A stretch of 64,000 nt of DNA, taken from Pseudarthrobacter sulfonivorans. Its GTDB lineage: Bacteria > Actinomycetota > Actinomycetes > Actinomycetales > Micrococcaceae. The notes under the pieces are model-generated. The model did no database searches. It worked only from the letters and a program-made list of their open reading frames with translations, and was not told the DNA's origin. Shown here piece by piece: positions 1-7,472 of the stretch (position 1 is its first letter; every line of letters begins with the position of its first letter). The stretch lies in NCBI RefSeq assembly GCF_001484605.1, contig NZ_CP013747.1:1240001-1304000 (forward strand). Reading direction: 5' to 3'. A program made the position numbers and the translations under genes.

Positions 1-144
1 CAGAACAGTGCCCAAGCGTCGCGTCTTATCAGAGAAGCCGTGGCGACTGGAGTCATTGCACCGTTCGATGCAGAAGCTGCGCCGAAACTACGGCGTTATG
101 TGCCCGCTTGGGCTGCGGTCGGGCTCCAAGGGTCAGAGGAATAA
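1..144 (+). CDS. C-terminal end of an AlbA_2/RecG-like ATP-binding protein (partial)
   Basis: Open from the left edge of the window and ending in TAA at 142-144, so only the last 47 codons are present. The visible tail (ASRLIREAVATGVIAPF, then APKLRRYVPAWA) resembles the C-terminus of actinobacterial 'AlbA_2 domain / putative DNA-binding' proteins related to RecG-type transcriptional regulators, which end in a short helix followed by a 'KLRRYVPxWA' motif. The catalytic or DNA-binding part lies outside the window, so the assignment rests on the tail alone. No gene follows on this strand for about 350 bp. Confidence 0.5.
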   Translation, partial: QNSAQASRLIREAVATGVIAPFDAEAAPKLRRYVPAWAAVGLQGSEE

Positions 145-480
145 CTTGGCGCTGAAGGAGTCACGCAGCGTGGAAAGTTTTACTTGATGGGAACTTGACT
201 GGCACTGTTTCTTAGACGGCATTCGGGCGGCTCTTACGGCTAAATATCCCGTAATCACGCGGGTTTCAACACGTGACTGGTACTTGACGCATAGTCCGTA
301 GCGAAGTCGTTCGCGCCAATTTGAGGCGGTCCGGGCGAGTTAAACATGCCCCGGCGCCCACACCGGTCAAGAATCAGATCAAGAAGCAGATCAAGGCGCG
401 GATGCTCTGGCCCAGGCCAACGGGACAGAAACCACTCTGCTGCTCGACGCGGGCACACTCAACTCCGTCTTTCCCTACAG
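145..480. other. Gene-free stretch
   Basis: No convincing coding region. Base composition is less GC-biased than the neighbours between about 150 and 340. A short near-tandem repeat (AGATCAAGAAGC/AGATCAAGGCGC) lies near 376-396. It ends where similarity to the hydrolase cassette begins (about 481). Confidence 0.4.
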
Positions 481-628
481 CCCGCGGCGAACGCTGAATC
501 TCTGGACTCCGAAATCCGCCACCTCACGCTCCGCACCGGCGTCACGGTGCCGTGCCTCATCCACGGCGACAGAGCCGCGAAACCGGTGCTGCTGCACGCG
601 TGGGGCGAATCCGGCGACAGCTTTCGAG
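481..628 (+). pseudogene. Truncated N-terminus of an alpha/beta hydrolase (third cassette copy)
   Basis: Translation from 502 gives LDSEIRHLTLRTGVTVPCLI and then GDRAAKPVLLHAWGESGDSF. It matches the first 40 or so residues of the two intact hydrolases at 4890 and 14167 nearly residue for residue. The equivalent of the start ATG is CTG (502-504), one Leu codon of the LLLHAWGE motif is missing, and similarity stops abruptly after the codons for SF near 626-628. Short upstream similarity (CCCGCGGCG, then CTGAATC) begins about 481. This is a relic with no start and no catalytic residues, joined directly to a different gene fragment. Confidence 0.75.
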
Positions 629-747
629 CCCATCATCCTGGGGCGGGCGAACGGCTGCTCGACGGCGTCGCGAACCTTCGGCTCAAGCCGACTGAAGTGA
701 GCGGCACCGCCCTCGTCACCCACGTGCGCTACCCCGTGGTCCACTAA
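629..747 (+). pseudogene. C-terminal relic of a dihydrofolate reductase/RibD-type protein
   Basis: Immediately after the hydrolase fragment the sequence encodes PIILG, then, after a one-base frame change near 641-646, AGERLLDGVANLRLKPTEVS and THVRYPVV, ending in TAA at 745-747. This is the usual C-terminal pattern of small DHFR/RibD C-domain family proteins (P-V-x-L-G-x-G-x-x-L-x-D-G, later VTH). Restoring one G after CTGGGG would make the segment continuous. Only about 40 of an expected 180-200 residues remain. Family assignment is by motif only. Confidence 0.55.
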
Positions 748-783
748 ACGGGCTGAGTGAGTAGGAACCGGCTCAGTACACAA

Positions 784-818
784 TTGCGTGAATACATCCT
801 TGGATGTACTTTATTCGT
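784..818 (+). promoter_or_regulatory. Probable leaderless promoter of cmtR
   Basis: A -35-like TTGCGT (784-789) and -10-like TACTTT (807-812) are 17 bp apart. The predicted transcription start falls on or next to the A of the ATG at 819, so the mRNA would be leaderless, which is common in actinobacteria. No Shine-Dalgarno sequence is visible before 819. Confidence 0.45.
793..808. promoter_or_regulatory. Operator palindrome of the CmtR-type repressor
   Basis: Perfect inverted repeat TACATCC-TT-GGATGTA lying between the proposed -35 and -10 boxes, 10 bp before the ATG at 819. Position and symmetry are those of an ArsR/SmtB-family autoregulatory site. Binding by the adjacent repressor is inferred. 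Confidence 0.6.
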
Positions 819-1145
819 ATGGAAACGCTCGCTCATGCACCGGTACTGGCACGGTTCGGTTACGCAGTCTCGGACCCAACGCGGGCCCGGATTCTGCTGG
901 CCCTTGCGGACGCGCCGGCCTACCCGTCCGATCTTGCCGACACTTTGGAAGTTTCGCGGCAGAGCATGTCCAACCACCTGACGTGCCTGCGCGGCTGCGG
1001 CCTGGTGGTCGCTGTTCCTGACGGGCGGCGAAGCCGGTACGAGCTGGCGGATGCCCGGTTGGGCCACGCGGTCAGGGATCTGATCGGCGTGGTCCTCGCC
1101 GTGGATCCGGCCTGCTGCGCGCCGGACGGAACGTGCCTGGCATGA
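819..1145 (+). CDS. cmtR: ArsR/SmtB-family metal-sensing repressor, CmtR type
   Basis: 108-residue winged-helix repressor predicted to release DNA on binding Cd(II)/Pb(II). The core (DPTRARILLALADAPAYPSD, SNHLTCLRGCGLVV) is very close to Mycobacterium tuberculosis CmtR as I remember it, including the two recognition-helix cysteines of the LTCLRGCG motif. CmtR's third ligand is a C-terminal Cys; here the tail has CCAPDGTC, so the third thiolate is available. Start 819 is preferred over an in-frame ATG at 804 because 804 lies inside the operator palindrome. The TGA overlaps the ATG of the next gene by 4 bp, so the two form a metal-inducible operon. Confidence 0.88.
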   Translation: METLAHAPVLARFGYAVSDPTRARILLALADAPAYPSDLADTLEVSRQSMSNHLTCLRGCGLVVAVPDGRRSRYELADARLGHAVRDLIGVVLAVDPACCAPDGTCLA

Positions 1146-1915
1146 CGGCGCTACTGGACCCGCTGGCGCCGGAGCGCCGTGCGGTCCTGACTCGGCGGAT
1201 CCGGCTGTTCGCCGCGGCGACGATCACGTACAACCTTATTGAAGCGGTCGTCGCTCTGTGGGCTGGCGGTATCGCGGACTCCTCGGCGTTGATCGGGTTC
1301 GGGCTGGATTCAGTCATCGAGGTGGCCTCCGCCCTGGCGCTGTCCTGGCAGTTCTCCGCCAAGGACCCGGAACGCCGGGAGCATCTGACCCTGCGGATCA
1401 TCGCGGTGTCCTTCTTCGCCCTCGCCGCGTTCGTCACCGTCGACGCCGTCCGGGCCCTCACGGGCGGCGGGGAAGCACAGCACTCAACGCCGGGGATCGT
1501 TATCGCTGCCCTGAGCCTGGCCATCATGCCCGTCTTGTCCTGGCTGCAGCGCCGCGCGGGGCGCGAGCTGGGCTCACGGACCGCGGTGGCCGACTCAAAG
1601 CAGACGCTTCTGTGTACGTATCTCTCAGCGGTCCTGCTGGTGGGGCTGGTCCTGAACAGCACTCTGGGCTGGTGGTGGGCCGACGCCGGGGCCGCACTGG
1701 TCATCGCCGCCATCGCCGTCCGGGAAGGCACCAATGCCTGGCGCGGAGACGTGTGTTGCGTGGTCAATCATGCCGGCCAGGGCGTAGCTGCGGAACCGCA
1801 AAGCGTCACCACCGCCGTCGACACGTGCTGCCCGGAATGTTCAAGTGAAACTGCCCGGCGCGAAGGCCCTCCACCAGCGGTCCCGCCCTTGCTGGAGGTG
1901 CGGGAGATCCCCTGA
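1142..1915 (+). CDS. Cation diffusion facilitator-like heavy-metal efflux protein
   Basis: 257-residue integral membrane protein with about five or six hydrophobic segments, in an ATGA overlap with cmtR; an in-frame GTG at 1133 is the alternative start. Acidic residues inside membrane segments (GFGLDSVIE near residue 50; WWADAGAALVI near 180) sit where CDF transporters place the Asp ligands of the transport site, although the usual HxxxD pairs are not obvious. The C-terminus is short and cysteine-rich (CCVVNH, TCCPECSS) rather than the usual CDF cytoplasmic domain, which suggests soft-metal binding. Coupling to cmtR points to Cd, Pb or Zn export. The exact substrate is inferred from the regulator. 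Confidence 0.75.
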   Translation: MTALLDPLAPERRAVLTRRIRLFAAATITYNLIEAVVALWAGGIADSSALIGFGLDSVIEVASALALSWQFSAKDPERREHLTLRIIAVSFFALAAFVTVDAVRALTGGGEAQHSTPGIVIAALSLAIMPVLSWLQRRAGRELGSRTAVADSKQTLLCTYLSAVLLVGLVLNSTLGWWWADAGAALVIAAIAVREGTNAWRGDVCCVVNHAGQGVAAEPQSVTTAVDTCCPECSSETARREGPPPAVPPLLEVREIP

Positions 1916-1943
1916 CTCTCCACAAGCCACGAGTATGCAGGAG

Positions 1944-2804
1944 TCACAGCGTGCGGGAACCTTTCGACTGTTGCAGTCGCATGAGTGCGGCAGCGGCTTC
2001 GCTGCCTGCTTCTGCGGTGTAGGTGAGGATGCGGTGGCCGGAATCGTCGGGCATGGTCAGGACCTCGAACCCGAGCTCCAGGGCCCCAAGCTGGGGATGG
2101 TTCAGTATCTTGTTCCCTGACATGCAGTTCTCGACGGGGTGTTCTGCCCACATGGTGGCGAACTCGGGGCTTTTGAGGGTCAGTTCCCCTACGAGTGCGG
2201 CGAGTTCGGAGTCGTCGGCGAACCGTCCGGAGAGCAGGCGCAGGGACGCGACGGCGCGGCCAGCCTCGGAGCGCCAGTGGGGGTAGACGCTTCGCGTGGC
2301 CTCATCCAGGAACAGCATCCGGGTCATGTTCGGACGCTGGGACGGTGTGTCCGGGGCGTCGAAGTCCAGGTGCGAAGCGACCAGCCAGTGCCCGGCCCGG
2401 TTCCAGGCCAGGACTTCGGTGCGTTTGCCCAGCACCACAGACGGAACACTGCACATGGAATCGACCAGGCGTTTCGTCCCTGGCCGCACGTGGTCGGGCC
2501 GGTTCCTAGTGGACTTGGGATTACGACGTTTAATGCCGGAGATGTCTGAGAGGTGTTTTCTTTCGACCTCGGTCAGGGCCAGGGCCTTGGCGAGGGAGTT
2601 GATGACCGCGTCGGAGGCGTTGACGTGTTGGCCCTGTTCCAGCCTGGCGTAGTAGGTCACGCTCATCCCGGCCAGCATGGCAACTTCCTCACGCCGCAGC
2701 CCAGGAACGCGGCGGGTGCCGTAATCCATCAGCCCGACGTCGGCCGGGCTCAGGGCGGCCCGTCGTTTGCGGAGGAAATCGCCCATCACTGCTGGTTGGT
2801 TCAT
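1944..2804 (-). CDS. XRE-family regulator with MmyB-like ligand domain
   Basis: 286 residues. An N-terminal helix-turn-helix (RRVPGLRREEVAMLAGMSVT, then YYARLEQGQ, residues about 31-60) has the R-V-x-G-L-R-R-E-E-V signature of the MmyB family, followed by the C-terminal MmyB-like ligand-binding domain (AWNRAGHWLVA; HWRSEAGRAVASLRLLSG). Members usually repress an adjacent exporter or reductase gene. It is divergent from the DHA2 exporter at 2946 with a strong palindrome between them, so it probably controls that gene and itself. The inducer is unknown. Confidence 0.85.
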   Translation of the reverse strand: MNQPAVMGDFLRKRRAALSPADVGLMDYGTRRVPGLRREEVAMLAGMSVTYYARLEQGQHVNASDAVINSLAKALALTEVERKHLSDISGIKRRNPKSTRNRPDHVRPGTKRLVDSMCSVPSVVLGKRTEVLAWNRAGHWLVASHLDFDAPDTPSQRPNMTRMLFLDEATRSVYPHWRSEAGRAVASLRLLSGRFADDSELAALVGELTLKSPEFATMWAEHPVENCMSGNKILNHPQLGALELGFEVLTMPDDSGHRILTYTAEAGSEAAAALMRLQQSKGSRTL

Positions 2805-2834
2805 ACGTGTGAGTATTCACGAACATTCCCAAAC

Positions 2835-2861
2835 GTGGGTAGCACTGCCAGTGCTACCCAC
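2835..2861. promoter_or_regulatory. Palindromic operator between the XRE and MFS genes
   Basis: Perfect 12-bp inverted repeat GTGGGTAGCACT-GCC-AGTGCTACCCAC in the divergent intergenic region. It is not followed by a T-run and lies upstream of both genes, so an operator is more likely than a terminator. Its probable ligand is the XRE/MmyB regulator at 1944-2804. Confidence 0.65.
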
Positions 2862-2945
2862 AACACGGCGTGGCTGTTCCTGACCTGTGTCGGCAGGGTG
2901 GAGAGGAATACCCGCCCATGCACCCAGTGATTGGACAGTTCCGCG

Positions 2946-4418
2946 ATGACAGCAAACGACACGACCCCCCTCCCCCAGCTCGCACCGCCGCCCGCACCGC
3001 CGATTCAAGAAGCTTCTGCCCGGATGACAGGGAGGCAGAGGCTGATCATGGTGCTGCTGCTGACGGCCAGTTTCACCCTCGCCGTGGACTTCTCCATCCT
3101 GAACGTCGCGCTGCCCCGGATCGGCGCCGACGTCGGGTTCTCCCTGGAACATCTGCAATGGATCGCGACGTCCTTCGCGCTCTGCGCGGCCGGGTTCACT
3201 CTGTTCTTCGGCCGTGTCGCTGACCTGTTCGGCCGCAAACGGCTCTTCATCGCCGGAATGGCGCTGCTTGGGATCGGCTCGCTCGTCGGCGGTCTCGCCA
3301 CCGACCCCGGTGTGCTGCTCGCCGCCCGCGTCGCCCAGGGCCTTGCCACGGCGGCCGTCACCCCGGCCGCACTGTCGCTGCTCACCACGTCCTTCCCAGA
3401 AGGGCCGCTGCGGGACAGAGCCCTGGGCTTGAACGGGTCCCTGATGGCGGCCGGGTTCACCGTCGGCGCGGTCCTCGGCGGGCTGCTGACCGATCTGCTG
3501 TCATGGCGGTGGGCATTCTTCATCAACATCCCCATCGCCATCTTCGTCCTCATCCTCGCCCCGAAACTCCTGACGGAATCCGCCCGTGGTACCCGCACAA
3601 AGCTCGATGTTCCGGGTGCCGTCACTGTCACCCTCGCCCTGCTGCTGCTCGTCTTCGGCCTGACCACCGCCGGCGAAAAAGGCTGGGCCGAACCGCAGGC
3701 CTGGGGACCGCTGGCAGCAGGCGTGGTCCTGTTCGTCGTGTTCTTCTTCATTGAAAAGAACACCGCGCACGCTCTCGTGCCCGTGACCATCCTGCGGCGG
3801 AACAACATCGCTTGGGGCAACATCGCCGGGATCCTGGCGTTCGCCACCGAAACCTCCCTGGTGTTCGTCCTGACCCTCTACCTCCAGCAGGTCCTCGGCT
3901 ACACACCGCTCGGGGCAGGACTGGCCTTCGCAGTCCTCGGCATTGGCACTGTTGCCGGCGGGATCATCGCCCCGAAACTCATCGGCAAAGTTGGCAACAA
4001 GAACACCATCATCGCCGGCCTCACCGTCCAGGCCGCCGCCACCGGATCCCTGATCTTCATCAACACCAGCCAGACTTCACTGATTATCGTGCTGATCGCC
4101 ACGTTGATCGGCGGCGTCGCGAACCTCGCCGCGATCGTAGGGTTCATGGTCACCGCCACCACCGGGCTCCCCGACTCAGAGCAGGGCCTCGCCACCGGAC
4201 TGACGACCATGAGCCAGCAAATCGGCATCACCATGGGAATCCCCGTGATGAGCACCATCATCGCCGCATCCCTGCTCCAGTACGCCTACGGCGGCGCCCC
4301 GGAACAGGTACTGCACGCGGTACTGCCGGCAATTGGAATCAACGCCGCCCTCTGCCTGGTAGCAGCACTGCTGACAGCCCTGTTCCTTCGCCGGCCCGCA
4401 CGTGTCGCGATAGCCTAA
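2946..4418 (+). CDS. MFS multidrug exporter, DHA2 (14-TM) family
   Basis: 490 residues with an N-terminal Pro-rich tail followed by about 14 membrane segments, the size and topology of DHA2/EmrB-type drug:proton antiporters. The MFS loop motif is visible as GRVADLFGRKRLF (near residue 90) and motif C-like Gly-rich sequence as GGLLTDLLSWRWAFFINIP. ATG 2946 is preferred; the only alternative is TTG 2931 directly after an in-frame stop, and neither has a strong ribosome binding site. Divergent from an XRE regulator and therefore probably ligand-induced. The 3' end overlaps the convergent RidA gene by 4 bp. Confidence 0.85.
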   Translation: MTANDTTPLPQLAPPPAPPIQEASARMTGRQRLIMVLLLTASFTLAVDFSILNVALPRIGADVGFSLEHLQWIATSFALCAAGFTLFFGRVADLFGRKRLFIAGMALLGIGSLVGGLATDPGVLLAARVAQGLATAAVTPAALSLLTTSFPEGPLRDRALGLNGSLMAAGFTVGAVLGGLLTDLLSWRWAFFINIPIAIFVLILAPKLLTESARGTRTKLDVPGAVTVTLALLLLVFGLTTAGEKGWAEPQAWGPLAAGVVLFVVFFFIEKNTAHALVPVTILRRNNIAWGNIAGILAFATETSLVFVLTLYLQQVLGYTPLGAGLAFAVLGIGTVAGGIIAPKLIGKVGNKNTIIAGLTVQAAATGSLIFINTSQTSLIIVLIATLIGGVANLAAIVGFMVTATTGLPDSEQGLATGLTTMSQQIGITMGIPVMSTIIAASLLQYAYGGAPEQVLHAVLPAIGINAALCLVAALLTALFLRRPARVAIA

Positions 4419-4846
4419 TCGATGACGGCGGCGATAGCTTCGATCTCCACCAACTGGTCTTCATAGCCAAGCACCGTGACTCCCATCAGCGTGCTCGGCA
4501 CATCGTGGTCACCGAAGGCTGCCCGAACCACGTCCCACGCCAACACCAGGTCGGCCCGCTCAGTCGACGCCACGAGGACGCGTGTGGAGATCACATCCTC
4601 AATGCTGGCCCCGGCCGCTTCCAAGGCAAAGTGCATGTTCTCGATCGCCTTTGCAGCCTGTGCAGCGTAGTCTCCGACGCCTGCGGTCGTTCCATCTTTA
4701 TTCAACGGACACGCCCCCGCCAGAAAGATCAAGCGTGCCGCGCTGGGTGCCGTTGCTGCGTTCGCATATGCCACGCCCGCACATTCACGCTCGCCATCTC
4801 GGCAGCGTCCTCGACACGCGTAACGAACCCTCACCGGGGTATCCAT
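4415..4846 (-). CDS. RidA/YjgF family protein with a hybrid N-terminus
   Basis: The ORF encodes 143 residues, but the RidA-like part begins only at about residue 25 (VAYANAATAPSAARLIFLAG) and runs to VEIEAIAAVID. RidA proteins are trimeric enamine/imine deaminases of about 130 residues. The position normally holding the catalytic Arg, before the 'GVxxL' strand, reads VPSTLMGV, so classical RidA activity is doubtful. Residues 1-24 are an out-of-frame reading of the 5' end of an acetyltransferase gene like that at 14122: the DNA is nearly identical but has a 2-bp deletion. The native RidA start has been lost, so the product may be expressed from borrowed signals or be non-functional. Confidence 0.65.
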   Translation of the reverse strand: MDTPVRVRYACRGRCRDGERECAGVAYANAATAPSAARLIFLAGACPLNKDGTTAGVGDYAAQAAKAIENMHFALEAAGASIEDVISTRVLVASTERADLVLAWDVVRAAFGDHDVPSTLMGVTVLGYEDQLVEIEAIAAVID

Positions 4847-4889
4847 AGCGAAACTCTACCGAGAGCCGCCCGCGGCGTAGCCTGAATCC
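4770..4889. repeat. Left part of duplicated acetyltransferase/hydrolase cassette
   Basis: About 120 bp matching 14049-14166: the first 25 or so codons of the acetyltransferase, its start region and the intergenic stretch before the hydrolase ATG. The similarity continues through the hydrolase to about 5690 and 14955. Compared with the 14-kb copy, this one lacks 2 bp in the acetyltransferase 5' end and is truncated where the RidA sequence starts. Confidence 0.8.
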
Positions 4890-5711
4890 ATGGACTCCGA
4901 AGTCCTCCACCTCACGCTCCGCACGGGCATCTCGGTGCCGTGCCTCATCCAGGGCGACGCCGGCGCGAAACCGGTGCTGCTGCTACACGCGTGGGGCGAA
5001 TCCCGCGGCAGCTTTGACCGCCTGATACCCCTGCTGACCGGCTTCAGGATCTACGCGCCGGACCTCCGCGGGCAAGGCGAGGCGGACAAACCGGCGGGCG
5101 GCTATTCCCTGGCGGAACAGGCTGAGGACGCCGCCGCAATCCTGGAGGCCCTCAACGTGCCGAGCGCCGCCGTCGTCGGCTCCTCCAGCGGCGGCTACGT
5201 CGCCCAGCAGCTCGCCGTTGCCCACCCGGAACGGGTCGCGGCGCTGGTGCTGTTGGGCTGTCCCTTGAGCCTCCACGGGCGGGCACCCTTCGCCGACGAA
5301 GTGGACCGCCTGACGGACCCCATCGACGAGAACTGGGTCCGGGATTCCCTGACCTGGTTTACCCTGCTGCACGACGTTCCGCAGTGGTTCCTCGAGGACC
5401 GCGTGCGCGACGGTCTCAGGATGCCGGCCCACGCCTGGAAAGCCATTCTGAATGGCCTGTGCGAGGCCACGCCGCCCACCGAATCGGGAACCATCCAGGT
5501 GCCCACGCTGATCCTGTGGGGCGGCCAGGACGGCTTGCTGCCGCGCGGCGACCAGGAGATCCTGGCAGCCCGGATCCCCGGCTCCGTGCTGAAGGTCTAT
5601 CCCGATGTGGCGCACCTGGTGCTGTGGGAGTGCCCGGAACGGGTGGCAGAAGATACGACGGCGTTCCTCGCCTCCCTCTTTGACGCCCGCAAGCCATCGG
5701 ACGTACTGTGA
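4890..5711 (+). CDS. Alpha/beta hydrolase (copy A)
   Basis: 273 residues, alpha/beta-hydrolase fold. Visible: oxyanion region LLLHAWGES (residues 31-39), nucleophile elbow VVGSSSGGYVAQQ with the Ser in G-S-S-S-G (about residue 97), catalytic Asp in LILWGGQDGLLP and His in DVAHLVLWECP. The substrate cannot be read from sequence; related proteins include small esterases and haloperoxidase-like hydrolases. It is about 90% identical by eye to copy B at 14167 but has a longer C-terminal tail (FDARKPSDVL). The stop overlaps the start of the next (broken) methyltransferase gene by 4 bp (GTGA). Confidence 0.88.
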   Translation: MDSEVLHLTLRTGISVPCLIQGDAGAKPVLLLHAWGESRGSFDRLIPLLTGFRIYAPDLRGQGEADKPAGGYSLAEQAEDAAAILEALNVPSAAVVGSSSGGYVAQQLAVAHPERVAALVLLGCPLSLHGRAPFADEVDRLTDPIDENWVRDSLTWFTLLHDVPQWFLEDRVRDGLRMPAHAWKAILNGLCEATPPTESGTIQVPTLILWGGQDGLLPRGDQEILAARIPGSVLKVYPDVAHLVLWECPERVAEDTTAFLASLFDARKPSDVL

Positions 5712-6209
5712 CGGCCCGCTCTGCAAGCTCGCCAGCCAGGCGGTTGAAGGAGGTTTACGACAACCTCCCGCTGCCGCTGCCTATCGTGGCCGCGCTGGCC
5801 CTGGATCTCCTCCTTGACCGGGTCCGTCCAATGCCGCTTCCCGGTTCCCGCTCCCTCCAACGGATAGCGGGGGCGGCACTGCCGCTCGCCGGCGTCGGCC
5901 TGAATCTTTGGGCGCTGGCTGAACGGCGACGCCGCTCGGCGGGCCCCTTCGCGCTGGAGCGGCCGGTGGAGCTGGTCATCACCGGCCGTATGCAATCACC
6001 CGCCATCCGATGTATGTCGGCTGGCGGCTCATCCAACTGGGCGCGGGAACCTTGGCCGGTTCATCCTGGGTCCTCGCGACGCTGCCGGCCGAATTGCTTG
6101 TGGAACACCGCTTTGTCCTCGGCGAAGAGGCCATGCTGGCCGAGCTCTTTGGACGGTCCCACCGTGATTACGCGAAAAAAGTTCCGCGCTACCTCGGGTT
6201 CCCGATGAG
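5708..6209 (+). pseudogene. Frameshifted isoprenylcysteine carboxyl methyltransferase-family protein
   Basis: Begins GTG at 5708, overlapping the hydrolase. Frame 1 encodes membrane segments (PIVAALALDLLLDRV; AGAALPLAGVGLNLWAL) up to ELVITG. The family core then continues in another frame from about 5987: PYAITRHPMYVGWRLI, later EEAMLAELFGRSHRDYAKKV and PRYLG. One missing C in GGCCGTATGC would explain the shift and restore G-P-Y-A-I-T-R-H-P-M-Y-V-G, the signature of the ICMT/PEMT membrane methyltransferases. No proper stop follows PRYLG in the restored frame, so a second lesion is likely. Confidence 0.8.
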
Positions 6210-6445
6210 GCACTGTCTGAATGGGGAGTTCAGCCCATCGTGCAGAGTTTGTCCCTCGGGGAGGATTCGCAGAGACCGCGCGGCACCGTGCGGTTCGCCG
6301 GAACGATCTGGCATCCGACGAAATTTCGGGAAATCATGAATCTGTTTTCACGAAAGACTGCAAAGCGCCGGGGCATTGCTTGCGCGGCGGGCTCGCTATT
6401 TAGCGGCAAGAGAACTCTTCAACGGGCATCGCGGGCGGCACTTCC

Positions 6446-7321
6446 TTAGTTCCGGCGGTGCCGGTGATGACTTTCGTAGCTTTGGAACACTTCTGAGGAA
6501 GTTTGGCCGGTGTGTCCGAATTTTCCGCGCAGGACCTCGGCCAGGTCATCCAAGGCCGCGTGCATCATCCGTCCGGCGAATTGCAGGTCGATGTTCGTGC
6601 CTGCCTGCGCTTCTGAGGCCAGTTGGTGCGCATAGGCGACGGTGGCCGGCAGTGATCCTCTCTGCTGTGCTTCGTGGAAGTAGTACGTTTCGTTGAACGC
6701 CAGCAGGTCCATGCTGACCGTGGCTACACTTCTGGCGAATGATTCGAGCAAGGCAGCGGCATGTCCGTGTTCCAACGTCGACATGCCTTGCGGCCCGGCA
6801 GCCTGCCTGAACAGGTTCAGCTCGTGGGCAAGGGCGCGGCGCCGGCTGAGGGCGGGGTACGTCTGCAGAATCCAGGAGACCGTGGCCGTAAGCAACCCGA
6901 AGCCTGTGACGGCCTGCGCAGCGACGACGAACCGAAGTAATGGCGCCGCCGGAACTATCTCACCGAAGCCGACCGTGGAGAGGCTGACCATCGAGATATA
7001 CATGGCCTCGGCAAGGTCCCCTCCATGGGGGACGCCCTCTGCGTAGACGAACCCGTCCGGCAAATGCGGCAAATACACCAGTGCCCATCCCATGATGGAC
7101 AAGGACGCCCAGGCGCCGATCACCGCCGCCATGGCTGCGGGTGCCGCGACAGTGGAGGCCCGGCCGACGAATCGTCGGGACAGGAGCCACAGTGCACGCA
7201 TGATCAGCCTGCACACGGGTCCCGTGCCGTGAGGATAGAGGAGCGTGTGAAAGACATCTGCGGCCATCAGCAGAATCAGTCCCGCACCGATGACCGTCAC
7301 CACAACGTCCGCAAAGTCCAT
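6446..7321 (-). CDS. Two-pore-helix ion channel (Ion_trans_2, K+ channel-like)
   Basis: 291 residues. N-terminal membrane helix (VVTVIGAGLILLMAADVFHT), further hydrophobic segments around residues 60-85, then a pore region MYISMVSLSTVGFGEIVPAA in which TVGFGE corresponds to the K+ selectivity filter (usually TVGYGD), then a last membrane helix (FVVAAQAVTGFGLLTATVSW). The C-terminal ~130 residues are soluble and helical, with no recognised RCK/TrkA domain. Probably a K+ or non-selective cation channel in the plasma membrane. It is monocistronic, on the strand opposite the broken methyltransferase. Confidence 0.8.
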   Translation of the reverse strand: MDFADVVVTVIGAGLILLMAADVFHTLLYPHGTGPVCRLIMRALWLLSRRFVGRASTVAAPAAMAAVIGAWASLSIMGWALVYLPHLPDGFVYAEGVPHGGDLAEAMYISMVSLSTVGFGEIVPAAPLLRFVVAAQAVTGFGLLTATVSWILQTYPALSRRRALAHELNLFRQAAGPQGMSTLEHGHAAALLESFARSVATVSMDLLAFNETYYFHEAQQRGSLPATVAYAHQLASEAQAGTNIDLQFAGRMMHAALDDLAEVLRGKFGHTGQTSSEVFQSYESHHRHRRN

Positions 7322-7472
7322 GCTTCACCTTAGGCGTTGGGGTAGCTGCGCCGGAGCACCCAAGGCCCGGCAGGGATTGGTGCGACGGCGGGCACCCGTC
7401 AACTATTGAAAAGCGTGCGCCAGGAAGGCACGCGGCCGGTGCCGCCTCTGCGGTCGGCATCACGGGTCGGCA

